A stretch of DNA of 64,000 nucleotides from Urophycis tenuis (GCA_036785325.1 JAXIVH010000020.1:6243879-6307878), one strand, 5' to 3'; shown: positions 11,213 through 25,050, counted from the stretch's first letter. Numbers and translations: made by a program. The notes: generated from the letters alone by a model not told the origin.

Positions 11213-14200
11213 AGCTGCTGGGTAGACTTCAGTCAACCTGACGCAGTTTAGTCTGTGATCAACCAGACTGCTCGCGGATGGGCTCATTTTAAGCGGGGAA
11301 ATCTAAGCTTTCCAACGGCGTATGGCAAGACTATATTGACTCATGGGTCGTTTAAATACTAAGCTAATTAATTTGTGTTCTGTAAGGAAAGATTGATGTT
11401 AATTGAAACGTTGAAGGTATGTCTTTAGCTGCTGTGTAGACTTCAGTCAACCTAACGCAGTTTTGTCTGTGAGCAAGCAGACTGCTCGCGGATGGGCTCA
11501 TTTTAAGCGGGGAAATCTAAGCTTTCCAACGGCGTATGGCAAGACTATATTGACTCATTGGTCGTTGAAATACTAAGCTAATTAATTTGTGATCTGTAAG
11601 GAAAGATTGATGTTAATTGAAACGTTGAAGGTATGTTTTTAGCTGCTGGGTAGACTTCAGTCAACCTGACACAGTTTTGTCTCTGAGCAACCAAATTGCT
11701 TGGGGATGGGCTCATTATAAGCGGGGAAATCTAAGCTTTTCAACGGCGTATGGCAAGACTATATTCACCAAAGGGTCTTTGAAATACTAAGCTAATTAAT
11801 TTGTGTTCTGTAAGGAAAGATTGATGTTAATTGAAACGTTAAAGGTATGTTTTTAGCTGCTGGGTAGACTTCATTCAACCTGACGCAGTTTAGTCTGTGA
11901 TCAACCAGACTGCTCGCGGATGGGCTCATTTTAAGCGGGGAAATCTAAGCTTTCCAACGGCCTATGGCAAGACTATATTGACTCATGGGTCATTGAAATA
12001 CTAAGCTAATTAATTTGTGTTCTGTAAGGAAAGATTGATGTTAATTGAAACGTTGAAGGTATGTTTTTAGCTGCTGGGTAGACTTCAGTCAACCTGACGC
12101 AGTTTAGTCTGTGATCAACCAGACTGCTCGCGGATGGGCTCATTTTAAGCGGGGAAATCTAAGCTTTTCAACGGCGTATGGCAAGACTATATTCACCAAT
12201 GGCCCGTTGAAATACTAAGCTAATTAATTTGTGTTCTGTAAGGAAAGATTGATGTCAATTGAAACGTTAAAGGTATGTTTTTAGCTGCTGGGTAGACTTC
12301 ATTCAACCTGACGCAGTTTAGTCTGTGATCAACCAGACTGCTCGCGGATGGGCTCATTTTAAGCGGGGAAATCTAAGCTTTCCAACGGCGTATGGAAAGA
12401 CTATATTGACTCATGGGTCGTTGAAATACTAAGCTAATTAATTTGTGTTCTGTAAGGAAAGATTGATGTTAATTGAAACGTTGAAGGTATGTTTTTAGCT
12501 GCTGGGTAGACTTCAGTCAACCTGACACAGTTTAGTCTGTGAGCAACCAAATTGCTCAGGGATGGGCTCATTATAAGCGGGGAAATCTAAGCTTTCCAAC
12601 GGCGTATGGCAAGACTATATTCACCAAAGGGTCGTTGAAATACTAAGCTAATTAATTTGTGTTCTGTAAGGAAAGATTGATGTTAATTGAAACGTTAAAG
12701 GTATGTTTTTAGCTGCTGGGTAGACTTCATTCAACCTGACGCAGTTTAGTCTGTGATCAACCAGACTGCTCGCGGATGGGCTCATTTTAAGCGGGGAAAT
12801 CTAAGCTTTCCAACGGCGTATGGCAAGACTATATTGACTCATTGGTCGTTGAAATACTAAGCTAATTAATTTGTGATCTGTAAGGAAAGATTGATGTTAA
12901 TTGAAACGTTGAAGGTATGTTTTTAGCTGCTGGGTAGACTTCAGTCAACCTGACGCAGTTTAGTCTGTGATCAACCAGACTGCTCGCGGATGGGCTCATT
13001 TTAAGCGGGGAAATCTAAGCTTTCCAACGGCGTATGGCAAGACTATATTGACTCATGGGTCGTTTAAATACTAAGCTAATTAATTTGTGTTCTGTAAGGA
13101 AAGATTGATGTTAATTGAAACGTTGAAGGTATGTCTTTAGCTGCTGTGTAGACTTCAGTCAACCTAACGCAGTTTTGTCTGTGAGCAAGCAGACTGCTCG
13201 CGGATGGGCTCATTTTAAGCGGGGAAATCTAAGCTTTCCAACGGCGTATGGCAAGACTATATTGACTCATTGGTCGTTGAAATACTAAGCTAATTAATTT
13301 GTGATCTGTAAGGAAAGATTGATGTTAATTGAAACGTTGAAGGTATGTTTTTAGCTGCTGGGTAGACTTCAGTCAACCTGACACAGTTTTGTCTCTGAGC
13401 AACCAAATTGCTTGGGGATGGGCTCATTATAAGCGGGGAAATCTAAGCTTTTCAACGGCGTATGGCAAGACTATATTCACCAAAGGGTCTTTGAAATACT
13501 AAGCTAATTAATTTGTGTTCTGTAAGGAAAGATTGATGTTAATTGAAACGTTAAAGGTATGTTTTTAGCTGCTGGGTAGACTTCATTCAACCTGACGCAG
13601 TTTAGTCTGTGATCAACCAGACTGCTCGCGGATGGGCTCATTTTAAGCGGGGAAATCTAAGCTTTCCAACGGCCTATGGCAAGACTATATTGACTCATGG
13701 GTCATTGAAATACTAAGCTAATTAATTTGTGTTCTGTAAGGAAAGATTGATGTTAATTGAAACGTTGAAGGTATGTTTTTAGCTGCTGGGTAGACTTCAG
13801 TCAACCTGACGCAGTTTAGTCTGTGATCAACCAGACTGCTCGCGGATGGGCTCATTTTAAGCGGGGAAATCTAAGCTTTTCAACGGCGTATGGCAAGACT
13901 ATATTCACCAATGGCCCGTTGAAATACTAAGCTAATTAATTTGTGTTCTGTAAGGAAAGATTGATGTCAATTGAAACGTTAAAGGTATGTTTTTAGCTGC
14001 TGGGTAGACTTCATTCAACCTGACGCAGTTTAGTCTGTGATCAACCAGACTGCTCGCGGATGGGCTCATTTTAAGCGGGGAAATCTAAGCTTTCCAACGG
14101 CGTATGGAAAGACTATATTGACTCATGGGTCGTTGAAATACTAAGCTAATTAATTTGTGTTCTGTAAGGAAAGATTGATGTTAATTGAAACGTTGAAGGT

Positions 14201-14636
14201 ATGTTTTTAGCTGCTGGGTAGACTTCAGTCAACCTGACACAGTTTAGTCTGTGAGCAACCAAATTGCTCAGGGATGGGCTCATTATAAGCGGGGAAATCT
14301 AAGCTTTCCAACGGCGTATGGCAAGACTATATTCACCAAAGGGTCGTTGAAATACTAAGCTAATTAATTTGTGTTCTGTAAGGAAAGATTGATGTTAATT
14401 GAAACGTTAAAGGTATGTTTTTAGCTGCTGGGTAGACTTCATTCAACCTGACGCAGTTTAGTCTGTGATCAACCAGACTGCTCGCGGATGGGCTCATTTT
14501 AAGCGGGGAAATCTAAGCTTTCCAACGGCGTATGGCACGACTATATTGACTCATGGGTCATTGAAATACTAAGCTAATTAATTTGTGTTCTGTAAGGAAA
14601 GATTGATGTTAATTGAAACGTTGAAGGTATGTTTTT
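11213..14636. repeat. 8-monomer higher-order repeat, two copies of 1712 bp
   Basis: Monomers at 11213, 11427, 11641, 11855, 12069, 12283 and 12497 match those 1712 bp later by private variants (TTTAAATAC, CCTAACGC, GGGTCTTTG, GGCCTATGG, ATGGCCCG, GATGTCAATTG, GCTCAGGG). The eighth monomers (12711 and 14423) differ, so the right edge of the duplication lies near there. Confidence 0.85.
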
Positions 14637-15208
14637 AGCTGCTGGGTAGACTTCAGTCAACCTGACGCAGTTTAGTCTGTGATCAACCAGACTGCTCGCG
14701 GATGGGCTCATTTTAAGCGGGGAAATCTAAGCTTTCCAACGGCGTATGGCAAGAGTATATTGACTCATGGGTCGTTGAAATACTAAGCTAATTAATTTGT
14801 GTTCTGTAAGGAAAGATTGATGTTAATTGAAACGTTGAAGGTATGTTTTTAGCTGCTGGGTAGACTTCAGTCAACCTGACGCAGTTTAGTCTGTGATCAA
14901 CCAGACTGCTCGAGGATGGGCTCATTTTAAGCGGGGAAATCTAAGCTTTCCAACGGCGTATGGCATGACTATATTTGCCCATGGGTCGTCGAAATAATAA
15001 GCTGATTCATGTGTGTTCTGTTGGCTGTGGAAAGAAAATAGCACACAAGTCATACCAAGTCACCTTTATTTTTCAGTGATAAACATTAATAAATAAACAG
15101 TATGGACATTGTATAAACAGTTGTATAAAAAGTGTAAACGGTATGAACAGTGTTCTTATAAAAGATATCAATATCAATACTGATCACGTGTGTATTTTAT
15201 ATTTCCAG

Positions 15209-15712
15209 GTTATTTGTTGATGAGCCAGAGCCTGTGACTCCCACCAACCGGCCCGTTCAGCCCACTGCGTTGTCGTCCTCCACCCGGCCGAAGCCTCCTG
15301 CGCCCACCCGCCTCCAGCCGAGGCCTCCTGCTGCGTCAGCCTGTGGCCCGCCCGCCCCCTGTGTCGGCAGCACCCATACCGCTGGTCCTCCCCGCACAGC
15401 CACAGGCCCCCTCCGTCCTGCTTCGTGGGCCATCCTGCAGCTGTCTCTGCAGTCATCGTGTGTCAAAACCATTCAAACTTGTATATGGTAACATTTCAAA
15501 ATGACACCAGCATAAATGAGGACCTTGCAATAGGTTGTGTGTTACATGACCCCCCTGGCATACAGCTGTATGTCTCTGTGAAGGTGGTTGTGAAGAACTG
15601 CATCCGGCTGAACAAGTACAAGTGCCGGTGAGGCAGCAACTCTCTCGAGGGGTTGCACGCCCACCTGGTTAACGCCATCCCTTCACAGCGATGTGGGATC
15701 ATGCCGTTCCAA
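15209..15712 (+). pseudogene. Decayed internal exon, copy 3
   Basis: Carries GCC (Ala) in the post-stop segment, unlike copies 1-2; stops and splice sites are as in copy 1. Copies 3-9, 11 and 12 appear identical to each other along the exon. Confidence 0.6.
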
Positions 15713-15725
15713 GTAAGTGATTAAA

Positions 15726-15799
15726 ACACACACACACACACACACGCGCATATATACACACACACACACGCATATATACACACACATATATATATATAC
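15726..15799. repeat. CA/TA microsatellite, unit 3 (74 bp)
   Basis: The shortest version in the window. It is unbroken alternating purine-pyrimidine: CA, CGCG, ATATAT and CA blocks. Confidence 0.95.
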
Positions 15800-15983
15800 T
15801 TAAACATAGCTGACCCTTTTTTTCCCCCTTCTCGGGGATTATGCTCCCAGTTTTGATCTCGGACGTCTGGTCACTTATAGCATATAATAATATTCTATTA
15901 CTGTTAAGCCAACTATGAATAATAAAACAGGCCAAAACATTTGTCCTTTATCATAGCTACACGTATTACAAAAAAAACGCGTG

Positions 15984-18976
15984 AATTGAAAAGTTGAAGG
16001 TATGTTTTTAGCTGCTGGGTAGACTTCAGTCAACCTGACGCAGTTTTGTCTGTGAGCAACCAAATTGCTCGGGGATGGGCTCATTTTAAGCGGGGAAATC
16101 TAAGGTTCCCAACGGCGTATGGCAAGATTATATTGAGTCATGGGTCGTTGAAATACTAAGCTAATTAATTTCTGTTCTTTATTGAAAGATTGATCTTAAT
16201 TGAAACGTTGAAGGTATGTTTTTAGCTGCTGGGTAGACTTCAGTCAACCTGACGCAGTTTTGTCTGTGAGCAACCAGACTGCTCGCGGATGGGCTCATTT
16301 TAAGCGGGGAAATCTAAGCTTTCCAACGGCGTATGGCAAGACTATATTGACTCATGGTTCGTTGAAATACTAAGCTAATTAATTTGTGATCTGTAAGGAA
16401 AGATTGATGTTAATTGAAACGTTGAAGGTATGTTTTTAGCTGCTGGGTAGACTTCAGTCAACCTGACACAGTTTTGTCTCTGAGCAACCAAATTGCTTGG
16501 GGATGGGCTCATTTTAAGCGGGGAAATCTAAGCTTTCCAACGGCGTATGGCAAGACTATATTGACTCATGGGTCGTTGAAATACTAAGATAATTAATTTG
16601 TGTTCTGTAAGGAAAGATTGATGTTAATTGAAACGTTGAAGGTATGTTTTTAGCTGCTGGGTAGACTTCACTCAACCTGACACAGTTTTGTCTGTGATCA
16701 ACCAGACTGCTGGCGGATGGGCTCATTTTAAGCAGGGAAATCTAAGCTTTTCAACGGCGTATGGTAAGACTATATTCACCAAAGGGCCGTTGAAATACTA
16801 AGCTAATTAATTTGTGTTCTGTAAGGAAAGATTGATGTTAATTGAAACGTTAAAGGTATGTTTTTGGCTGCTGGGTAGACTTCATTCAACCTGACGCAGT
16901 TTAGTCTGTGATCAACCAGACTGCTCGCGGATGGGCTCATTTTAAGCGGGGAAATCTAAGCTTTCCAACGGCGTATGGCAAGACTATATTGACTCATGGG
17001 TCGTTGAAATACTAAGCTAATTAATTTGTGTTCTTTAAGGAAAGATTGATGTTAATTGAAACGTTGAAGGTATGTTTTTAGCTGCTGGGTAGACTTCAGT
17101 CAACCTGACACAGTTTAGTCTGTGAGCAACCAAATTGCTCGGGGATGGGCTCATTATAAGCGGGGAAATCTAAGCTTTCCAACGGCGTATGGCAAGACTA
17201 TATTCACCAAAGGGTCGTTGAAATACTTAGCTAATTAATTTGTGTTCTGTAAGGAAAGATTGATGTTAATTGAAACGTTGAAGTTATGTTTTTAGCTGCT
17301 GGGTAGACTTCATTCAACCTGACGCAGTTTAGTCTGTGATCAACCAGACTGCTCGCGGATGGGCTCATTTTAAGCGGGGAAATCTAAGCTTCCCAACGGC
17401 GTATGGAAAGACTATATTGACTCATGGGTCATTGAAATACTAAGCTAATTAATTTGTGTTCTGTAAGGAAAGATTGATGTTAATTGAAACGTTGAAGGTA
17501 TGTTTTTAGCTGCTGGGTAGACTTCAGTCAACCTGACGCAGTTTAGTCTGTGATCAACCAGACTGCTCGCGGATGGGCTCATTTTAAGCGGGGAAATCTA
17601 AGCTTTTCAACGGCGTATGGTAAGACTATATTCACCAATGGCCCGTTGAAATACTAAGCTAATTAATTTGTGTTCTGTAAGGAAAGATTGATGTCAATTG
17701 AAACGTTAAAGGTATGTTTTTAGCTGCTGGGTAGACTTCATTCAACCTGACGCAGTTTAGTCTGTGATCAACCAGACTGCTCGCGGATGGGCTCATTTTA
17801 AGCGGGGAAATCTAAGCTTTCCAACGGCGTATGGAAAGACTATATTGACTCATGGGTCGTTGAAATACTAAGCTAATTAATTTGTGTTCTGTAAGGAAAG
17901 ATTGATGTTAATTGAAACGTTGAAGGTATGTTTTTAGCTGCTGGGTAGACTTCAGTCAACCTGACGCAGTTTAGTCTGTGAGCAACCAAAATGCTCAGGG
18001 ATGGGCTCATTATAAGCGGGGAAATCTAAGCTTTCCAACGGCGTATGGCAAGACTATATTCACCAAAGGGTCGTTGAAATACTAAGCTAATTAATTTGTG
18101 TTCTGTAAGGAAAGATTGATGTTAATTGAAACGTTAAAGGTATGTTTTTAGCTGCTGGGTAGACTTCATTCAACCTGACGCAGTTTAGTCTGTGATCAAC
18201 CAGACTGCTCGCGGATGGGCTCATTTTAAGCGGGGAAATCTAAGCTTTCCAACGGCGTATGGCACGACTATATTGACTCATGGGTCATTGAAATACTAAG
18301 CTAATTAATTTGTGTTCTGTAAGGAAAGATTGATGTTAATTGAAACGTTGAAGGTATGTTTTTAGCTGCTGGGTAGACTTCAGTCAACCTGACGCAGTTT
18401 AGTCTGTGATCAACCAGACTGCTCGCGGATGGGCTCATTTTAAGCGGGGAAATCTAAGCTTTCCAACGGCGTATGAGAAGACTATATTGACTCATGGGTC
18501 GTTGAAATACTAAGCTAATTAATTTGTGTTCTGTAAGGAAAGATTGATGTTAATTGAAACGTTGAAGGTATGTTTTTAGCTGCTGGGTAGACTTCAGTCA
18601 ACCTGACGCAGTTTAGTCTGTGATCAACCAGACTGCTCGCGGATGGGCTCATTTTAAGCGGGGAAATCTAAGCTTTCCAACGGCGTATGGCAAGAGTATA
18701 TTGACTCATGGGTCGTTGAAATACTAAGCTAATTAATTTGTGTTCTGTAAGGAAAGATTGATGTTAATTGAAACGTTGAAGGTATGTTTTTAGCTGCTGG
18801 GTAGACTTCAGTCAACCTGACGCAGTTTAGTCTGTGATCAACCAGACTGCTCGAGGATGGGCTCATTTTAAGCGGGGAAATCTAAGCTTTCCAACGGCGT
18901 ATGGCATGACTATATTTGCCCATGGGTCGTCGAAATAATAAGCTGATTCATGTGTGTTCTGTTGGCTGTGGAAAGA
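15984..18976. repeat. 214-bp satellite array, block 4 (13 full monomers)
   Basis: Monomers start at 16010. Block 7 (25287-28065) matches it at +9303 bp by private variants such as GTTTTTGGCTG, ACTTAGCTAA, AACGTTGAAGTTATG, CCAAAATGCTC and GTATGAGAAGAC. Block 7 lacks the monomer at 18578, which has CAAGAGTATATTGACTC. Confidence 0.96.
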
Positions 18977-19149
18977 AAATAGCACACAAGTCATACCAAG
19001 TCACCTTTATTTTTCAGTGATAAACATTAATAAATAAACAGTATGGACATTGTATAAACAGTTGTATAAAAAGTGTAAACGGTATGAACAGTGTTCTTAT
19101 AAAAGATATCAATATCAATACTGATCACGTGTGTATTTTATATTTCCAG

Positions 19150-19653
19150 GTTATTTGTTGATGAGCCAGAGCCTGTGACTCCCACCAACCGGCCCGTTCA
19201 GCCCACTGCGTTGTCGTCCTCCACCCGGCCGAAGCCTCCTGCGCCCACCCGCCTCCAGCCGAGGCCTCCTGCTGCGTCAGCCTGTGGCCCGCCCGCCCCC
19301 TGTGTCGGCAGCACCCATACCGCTGGTCCTCCCCGCACAGCCACAGGCCCCCTCCGTCCTGCTTCGTGGGCCATCCTGCAGCTGTCTCTGCAGTCATCGT
19401 GTGTCAAAACCATTCAAACTTGTATATGGTAACATTTCAAAATGACACCAGCATAAATGAGGACCTTGCAATAGGTTGTGTGTTACATGACCCCCCTGGC
19501 ATACAGCTGTATGTCTCTGTGAAGGTGGTTGTGAAGAACTGCATCCGGCTGAACAAGTACAAGTGCCGGTGAGGCAGCAACTCTCTCGAGGGGTTGCACG
19601 CCCACCTGGTTAACGCCATCCCTTCACAGCGATGTGGGATCATGCCGTTCCAA
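19150..19653 (+). pseudogene. Decayed internal exon, copy 4
   Basis: No private difference seen relative to copy 3; the same frame breaks and splice sites are present. Confidence 0.6.
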
Positions 19654-19666
19654 GTAAGTGATTAAA

Positions 19667-19740
19667 ACACACACACACACACACACGCGCATATATACAC
19701 ACACACACACGCATATATACACACACATATATATATATAC
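19667..19740. repeat. CA/TA microsatellite, unit 4 (74 bp)
   Basis: Same length and pattern as the unit 3 tract. Confidence 0.95.
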
Positions 19741-19924
19741 TTAAACATAGCTGACCCTTTTTTTCCCCCTTCTCGGGGATTATGCTCCCAGTTTTGATCT
19801 CGGACGTCTGGTCACTTATAGCATATAATAATATTCTATTACTGTTAAGCCAACTATGAATAATAAAACAGGCCAAAACATGTGTCCTTTATCATAGCTA
19901 CACGTATTACAAAAAAAACGCGTG

Positions 19925-21631
19925 AATTGAAAAGTTGAAGGTATGTTTTTAGCTGCTGGGTAGACTTCAGTCAACCTGACGCAGTTTTGTCTGTGAGCAA
20001 CCAAATTGCTCAGGGATGGGCTCATTTTAAGCGGGGAAATCTAAGGTTCCCAACGGCGTATGGCAAGATTATATTGAGTCATGGGTCGTTGAAATACTAA
20101 GCTAATTAATTTCTGTTCTTTATTGAAAGATTGATGTTAATTGAAACGTTGAAGGTATGTTTTTAGCTGCTGGGTAGACTTCAGTCAACCTGACGCAGTT
20201 TAGTCTGTGATCAACCAGACTGCTCGCGGATGGGCTCATTTTAAGCGGGGAAATCTAAGGTTCCCAACGGCGTATGGCAAGACTATATTGAGTCATGGGT
20301 CGTTGAAATACTAAGCTAATTAATTCCTGTTCTTTATTGAAAGATTGATCTTAATTGAAACGTTGAAGGTATGTTTTTAGCTGCTGGGTAGACTTCAGTC
20401 AACCTGACGCAGTTTTGTCTGTGAGCAAGCAGACTGCTCGCGGATGGGCTCATTTTAAGCGGGGAAATCTAAGCTTTCCAACGGCGTATGGCAAGACTAT
20501 ATTGACTCATTGGTCGTTGAAATACTAAGCTAATTAATTTGTGATCTGTAAGGAAAGATTGATGTTAATTGAAACGTTGAAGGTATGTTTTTAGCTGCTG
20601 GGTAGACTTCAGTCAACCTGACACAGTTTTGTCTCTGAGCAACCAAATTGCTTGGGGATGGGCTCATTATAAGCGGGGAAATCTAAGCTTTTCAACGGCG
20701 TATGGCAAGACTATATACACCAAAGGGCCTTTGAAATACTAAGCTAATTAATTTGTGTTCTGTAAGGAAAGATTGATGTTAATTGAAACGTTAAAGGTAT
20801 GTTTTAAGCTGCTGGGTAGACTTCATTCAACCTGACGCAGTTTAGTCTGTGATCAACCAGACTGCTCGCAGATGGGCTCATTTTAAGCGGGGAAATCAAA
20901 GCTTTCCAACCGCCTATGGCAAGACTATATTGACTCATGGGTCATTGAAATACTAAGCTAATTAATTTGTGTTCTGTAAGGAAAGATTGATGTTAATTGA
21001 AACGTTGAAGGTATGTTTTTAGCTGCTGGGTAGACTTCAGTCAACCTGACGCAGTTTAGTCTGTGATCAACCAGACTGCTCGCGAATGGGCTCATTTTAA
21101 GCGGGGAAATCTAAGCTTTTCAACGGCGTATGGCAAGACTATATTCACTAATGGCCCGTTGAAATACTAAGCTAATTAATTTGTGTTCTGTAAGGAAAGA
21201 TTGATGTCAATTGAAACGTTAAAGGTATGTTTTTAGCTGCTGGGTAGACTTCATTCAACCTGACACAGTTTAGTCTGTGATCAACCAGACTGCTCCCGGA
21301 TGGGCTCATTTTAAGCGGGGAAATCTAAGCTTTCCAACGGCGTATGGAAAGACTATATTAACTCATGGGTCGTTGAAATACTAAGCTAATTAATTTGTGT
21401 TCTGTAAGGAAAGATTGATGTTAATTGAAACGTTGAAGGTATGTTTTTAGCTGCTGTGTAGACTTCAGTCAACCTGACGCAGATTTGTCTGTGAGCAACC
21501 AAATTGCTCGAAGATGGGCTCATTTTAAACGGGGAAATCTAAGCTTTCCAACAACGTATGGCATGACTATATTTGCCCATGGGTCGTCGAAATAATAAGC
21601 TGATTCATGTGTTCTGTTGGCTGTGGAAAGA
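19925..21631. repeat. 214-bp satellite array, block 5 (7 full monomers)
   Basis: Monomers start at 19951. Private variants TATATACACCAAAGGGCC, ATGTTTTAAGCTG, AACCGCCTATGG and CTCGCGAATGGG also occur in blocks 6, 10 and 13. The final split monomer has the CGAAGATGGG and AACAACG boundary type seen before units 1 and 2. Confidence 0.96.
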
Positions 21632-21804
21632 AAATAGCACACAAGTCATACCAAGTCACCTTTATTTTTCAGTGATAAACATTAATAAATGAACAGTATG
21701 GACATTGTATAAACAGTTGTATAAAAAGTGTAAACGGTATGAACAGTGTTCTTATAAAAGATATCAATATCAATACTGATCACGTGTGTATTTTATATTT
21801 CCAG

Positions 21805-22308
21805 GTTATTTGTTGATGAGCCAGAGCCTGTGACTCCCACCAACCGGCCCGTTCAGCCCACTGCGTTGTCGTCCTCCACCCGGCCGAAGCCTCCTGCGCC
21901 CACCCGCCTCCAGCCGAGGCCTCCTGCTGCGTCAGCCTGTGGCCCGCCCGCCCCCTGTGTCGGCAGCACCCATACCGCTGGTCCTCCCCGCACAGCCACA
22001 GGCCCCCTCCGTCCTGCTTCGTGGGCCATCCTGCAGCTGTCTCTGCAGTCATCGTGTGTCAAAACCATTCAAACTTGTATATGGTAACATTTCAAAATGA
22101 CACCAGCATAAATGAGGACCTTGCAATAGGTTGTGTGTTACATGACCCCCCTGGCATACAGCTGTATGTCTCTGTGAAGGTGGTTGTGAAGAACTGCATC
22201 CGGCTGAACAAGTACAAGTGCCGGTGAGGCAGCAACTCTCTCGAGGGGTTGCACGCCCACCTGGTTAACGCCATCCCTTCACAGCGATGTGGGATCATGC
22301 CGTTCCAA
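21805..22308 (+). pseudogene. Decayed internal exon, copy 5
   Basis: The exon body matches copy 3 although the upstream intron-like stretch is of the copy 1/2 type; stops and splice sites are conserved. Confidence 0.6.
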
Positions 22309-22318
22309 GTAAGTGATT

Positions 22319-22321
<3 letters not shown>

Positions 22322-22369
<48 letters not shown>

Positions 22370-22421
22370 GCATATATACACACACACACACGCATATATA
22401 CACACACATATATATATATAC
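22322..22421. repeat. CA/TA microsatellite, unit 5 (100 bp)
   Basis: Uninterrupted alternating purine-pyrimidine, with a long CA run before CGCG. Confidence 0.95.
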
Positions 22422-22605
22422 TTAAACATAGCTGACCCTTTTTTTCCCCCTTCTCGGGGATTATGCTCCCAGTTTTGATCTCGGACGTCTGGTCACTTAT
22501 AGCATATAATAATATTCTATTACTGTTAAGCCAACTATGAATAATAAAACAGGCCAAAACATGTGTCCTTTATCATAGCTACACGTATTACAAAAAAAAC
22601 GCGTG

Positions 22606-24312
22606 AATTGAAAAGTTGAAGGTATGTTTTTAGCTGCTGGGTAGACTTCAGTCAACCTGACGCAGTTTTGTCTGTGAGCAACCAAATTGCTCAGGGATGG
22701 GCTCATTTTAAGCGGGGAAATCTAAGGTTCCCAACGGCGTATGGCAAGATTATATTGAGTCATGGGTCGTTGAAATACTAAGCTAATTAATTTCTGTTCT
22801 TTATTGAAAGATTGATGTTAATTGAAACGTTGAAGGTATGTTTTTAGCTGCTGGGTAGACTTCAGTCAACCTGACGCAGTTTAGTCTGTGATCAACCAGA
22901 CTGCTCGCGGATGGGCTCATTTTAAGCGGGGAAATCTAAGGTTCCCAACGGCGTATGGCAAGACTATATTGAGTCATGGGTCGTTGAAATACTAAGCTAA
23001 TTAATTCCTGTTCTTTATTGAAAGATTGATCTTAATTGAAACGTTGAAGGTATGTTTTTAGCTGCTGGGTAGACTTCAGTCAACCTGACGCAGTTTTGTC
23101 TGTGAGCAAGCAGACTGCTCGCGGATGGGCTCATTTTAAGCGGGGAAATCTAAGCTTTCCAACGGCGTATGGCAAGACTATATTGACTCATTGGTCGTTG
23201 AAATACTAAGCTAATTAATTTGTGATCTGTAAGGAAAGATTGATGTTAATTGAAACGTTGAAGGTATGTTTTTAGCTGCTGGGTAGACTTCAGTCAACCT
23301 GACACAGTTTTGTCTCTGAGCAACCAAATTGCTTGGGGATGGGCTCATTATAAGCGGGGAAATCTAAGCTTTTCAACGGCGTATGGCAAGACTATATACA
23401 CCAAAGGGCCTTTGAAATACTAAGCTAATTAATTTGTGTTCTGTAAGGAAAGATTGATGTTAATTGAAACGTTAAAGGTATGTTTTAAGCTGCTGGGTAG
23501 ACTTCATTCAACCTGACGCAGTTTAGTCTGTGATCAACCAGACTGCTCGCAGATGGGCTCATTTTAAGCGGGGAAATCAAAGCTTTCCAACCGCCTATGG
23601 CAAGACTATATTGACTCATGGGTCATTGAAATACTAAGCTAATTAATTTGTGTTCTGTAAGGAAAGATTGATGTTAATTGAAACGTTGAAGGTATGTTTT
23701 TAGCTGCTGGGTAGACTTCAGTCAACCTGACGCAGTTTAGTCTGTGATCAACCAGACTGCTCGCGAATGGGCTCATTTTAAGCGGGGAAATCTAAGCTTT
23801 TCAACGGCGTATGGCAAGACTATATTCACTAATGGCCCGTTGAAATACTAAGCTAATTAATTTGTGTTCTGTAAGGAAAGATTGATGTCAATTGAAACGT
23901 TAAAGGTATGTTTTTAGCTGCTGGGTAGACTTCATTCAACCTGACACAGTTTAGTCTGTGATCAACCAGACTGCTCCCGGATGGGCTCATTTTAAGCGGG
24001 GAAATCTAAGCTTTCCAACGGCGTATGGAAAGACTATATTAACTCATGGGTCGTTGAAATACTAAGCTAATTAATTTGTGTTCTGTAAGGAAAGATTGAT
24101 GTTAATTGAAACGTTGAAGGTATGTTTTTAGCTGCTGTGTAGACTTCAGTCAACCTGACGCAGATTTGTCTGTGAGCAACCAAATTGCTCGAAGATGGGC
24201 TCATTTTAAACGGGGAAATCTAAGCTTTCCAACAACGTATGGCATGACTATATTTGCCCATGGGTCGTCGAAATAATAAGCTGATTCATGTGTTCTGTTG
24301 GCTGTGGAAAGA
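22606..24312. repeat. 214-bp satellite array, block 6 (7 full monomers)
   Basis: Matches block 5 monomer by monomer at +2681 bp with no difference noticed, private variants included. This is a recent tandem duplication. Confidence 0.96.
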
Positions 24313-24485
24313 AAATAGCACACAAGTCATACCAAGTCACCTTTATTTTTCAGTGATAAACATTAATAAATGAACAGTATGGACATTGTATAAACAGTTG
24401 TATAAAAAGTGTAAACGGTATGAACAGTGTTCTTATAAAAGATATCAATATCAATACTGATCACGTGTGTATTTTATATTTCCAG

Positions 24486-24989
24486 GTTATTTGTTGATGA
24501 GCCAGAGCCTGTGACTCCCACCAACCGGCCCGTTCAGCCCACTGCGTTGTCGTCCTCCACCCGGCCGAAGCCTCCTGCGCCCACCCGCCTCCAGCCGAGG
24601 CCTCCTGCTGCGTCAGCCTGTGGCCCGCCCGCCCCCTGTGTCGGCAGCACCCATACCGCTGGTCCTCCCCGCACAGCCACAGGCCCCCTCCGTCCTGCTT
24701 CGTGGGCCATCCTGCAGCTGTCTCTGCAGTCATCGTGTGTCAAAACCATTCAAACTTGTATATGGTAACATTTCAAAATGACACCAGCATAAATGAGGAC
24801 CTTGCAATAGGTTGTGTGTTACATGACCCCCCTGGCATACAGCTGTATGTCTCTGTGAAGGTGGTTGTGAAGAACTGCATCCGGCTGAACAAGTACAAGT
24901 GCCGGTGAGGCAGCAACTCTCTCGAGGGGTTGCACGCCCACCTGGTTAACGCCATCCCTTCACAGCGATGTGGGATCATGCCGTTCCAA
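24486..24989 (+). pseudogene. Decayed internal exon, copy 6
   Basis: Same as copy 5 by eye; stops and splice sites are conserved. Confidence 0.6.
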
Positions 24990-24999
24990 GTAAGTGATT

Positions 25000-25002
<3 letters not shown>

Positions 25003-25050
<48 letters not shown>

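Larger units (their letters stand above)
5623..15035. repeat. 214-bp satellite array, block 3 (43 full monomers)
   Basis: The longest uninterrupted array: 43 monomers starting at 5649 and ending with the one at 14637, then a split monomer from 14851. It shows internal higher-order structure. Monomers 6077-6932 recur at 6933-7788 (4-mer, 856 bp). Monomers 7147-9072 contain a 5-mer (1070 bp) duplication, marked by CTCTGAGCAACC at both 7829 and 8899 and by AAATCCAAGC at both 8089 and 9159. Monomers 11213-12924 recur at 12925-14636 (8-mer, 1712 bp), marked by GTCGTTTAAATAC, CCTAACGCAG and CAATGGCCCG. The tail from about 10143 resembles blocks 9 and 12. No non-satellite sequence was seen. Confidence 0.96.
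15036..15983. repeat. Complex unit 3 (948 bp)
   Basis: Shorter than unit 1 only in the microsatellite. It belongs to the class with an extra TG (ATGTGTGTTC) before the unit, AATAAATAAACAG and TCTGGTCAC. It has CATTTGTCC in the tail, shared with units 6, 18 and 19. Confidence 0.93.
18977..19924. repeat. Complex unit 4 (948 bp)
   Basis: Same length as unit 3. It is followed by a right-boundary monomer with GCTCAGGG, shared with units 5, 9 and 12. Confidence 0.93.
21632..22605. repeat. Complex unit 5 (974 bp), chimeric
   Basis: The left part carries class 1/2 markers: no extra TG before the unit, and AATAAATGAACAG. The exon and right part carry the class 3-9 markers (GCC, TCTGGTCAC, uninterrupted CA). 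The switch lies between about 21690 and 22270. Confidence 0.92.

Noticed and set aside
22279..22557. Minus-strand open frames of 74-92 codons rich in Cys-Val
   Set aside because: The Cys-Val run is the translation of the CA microsatellite, and its length changes with the tract.
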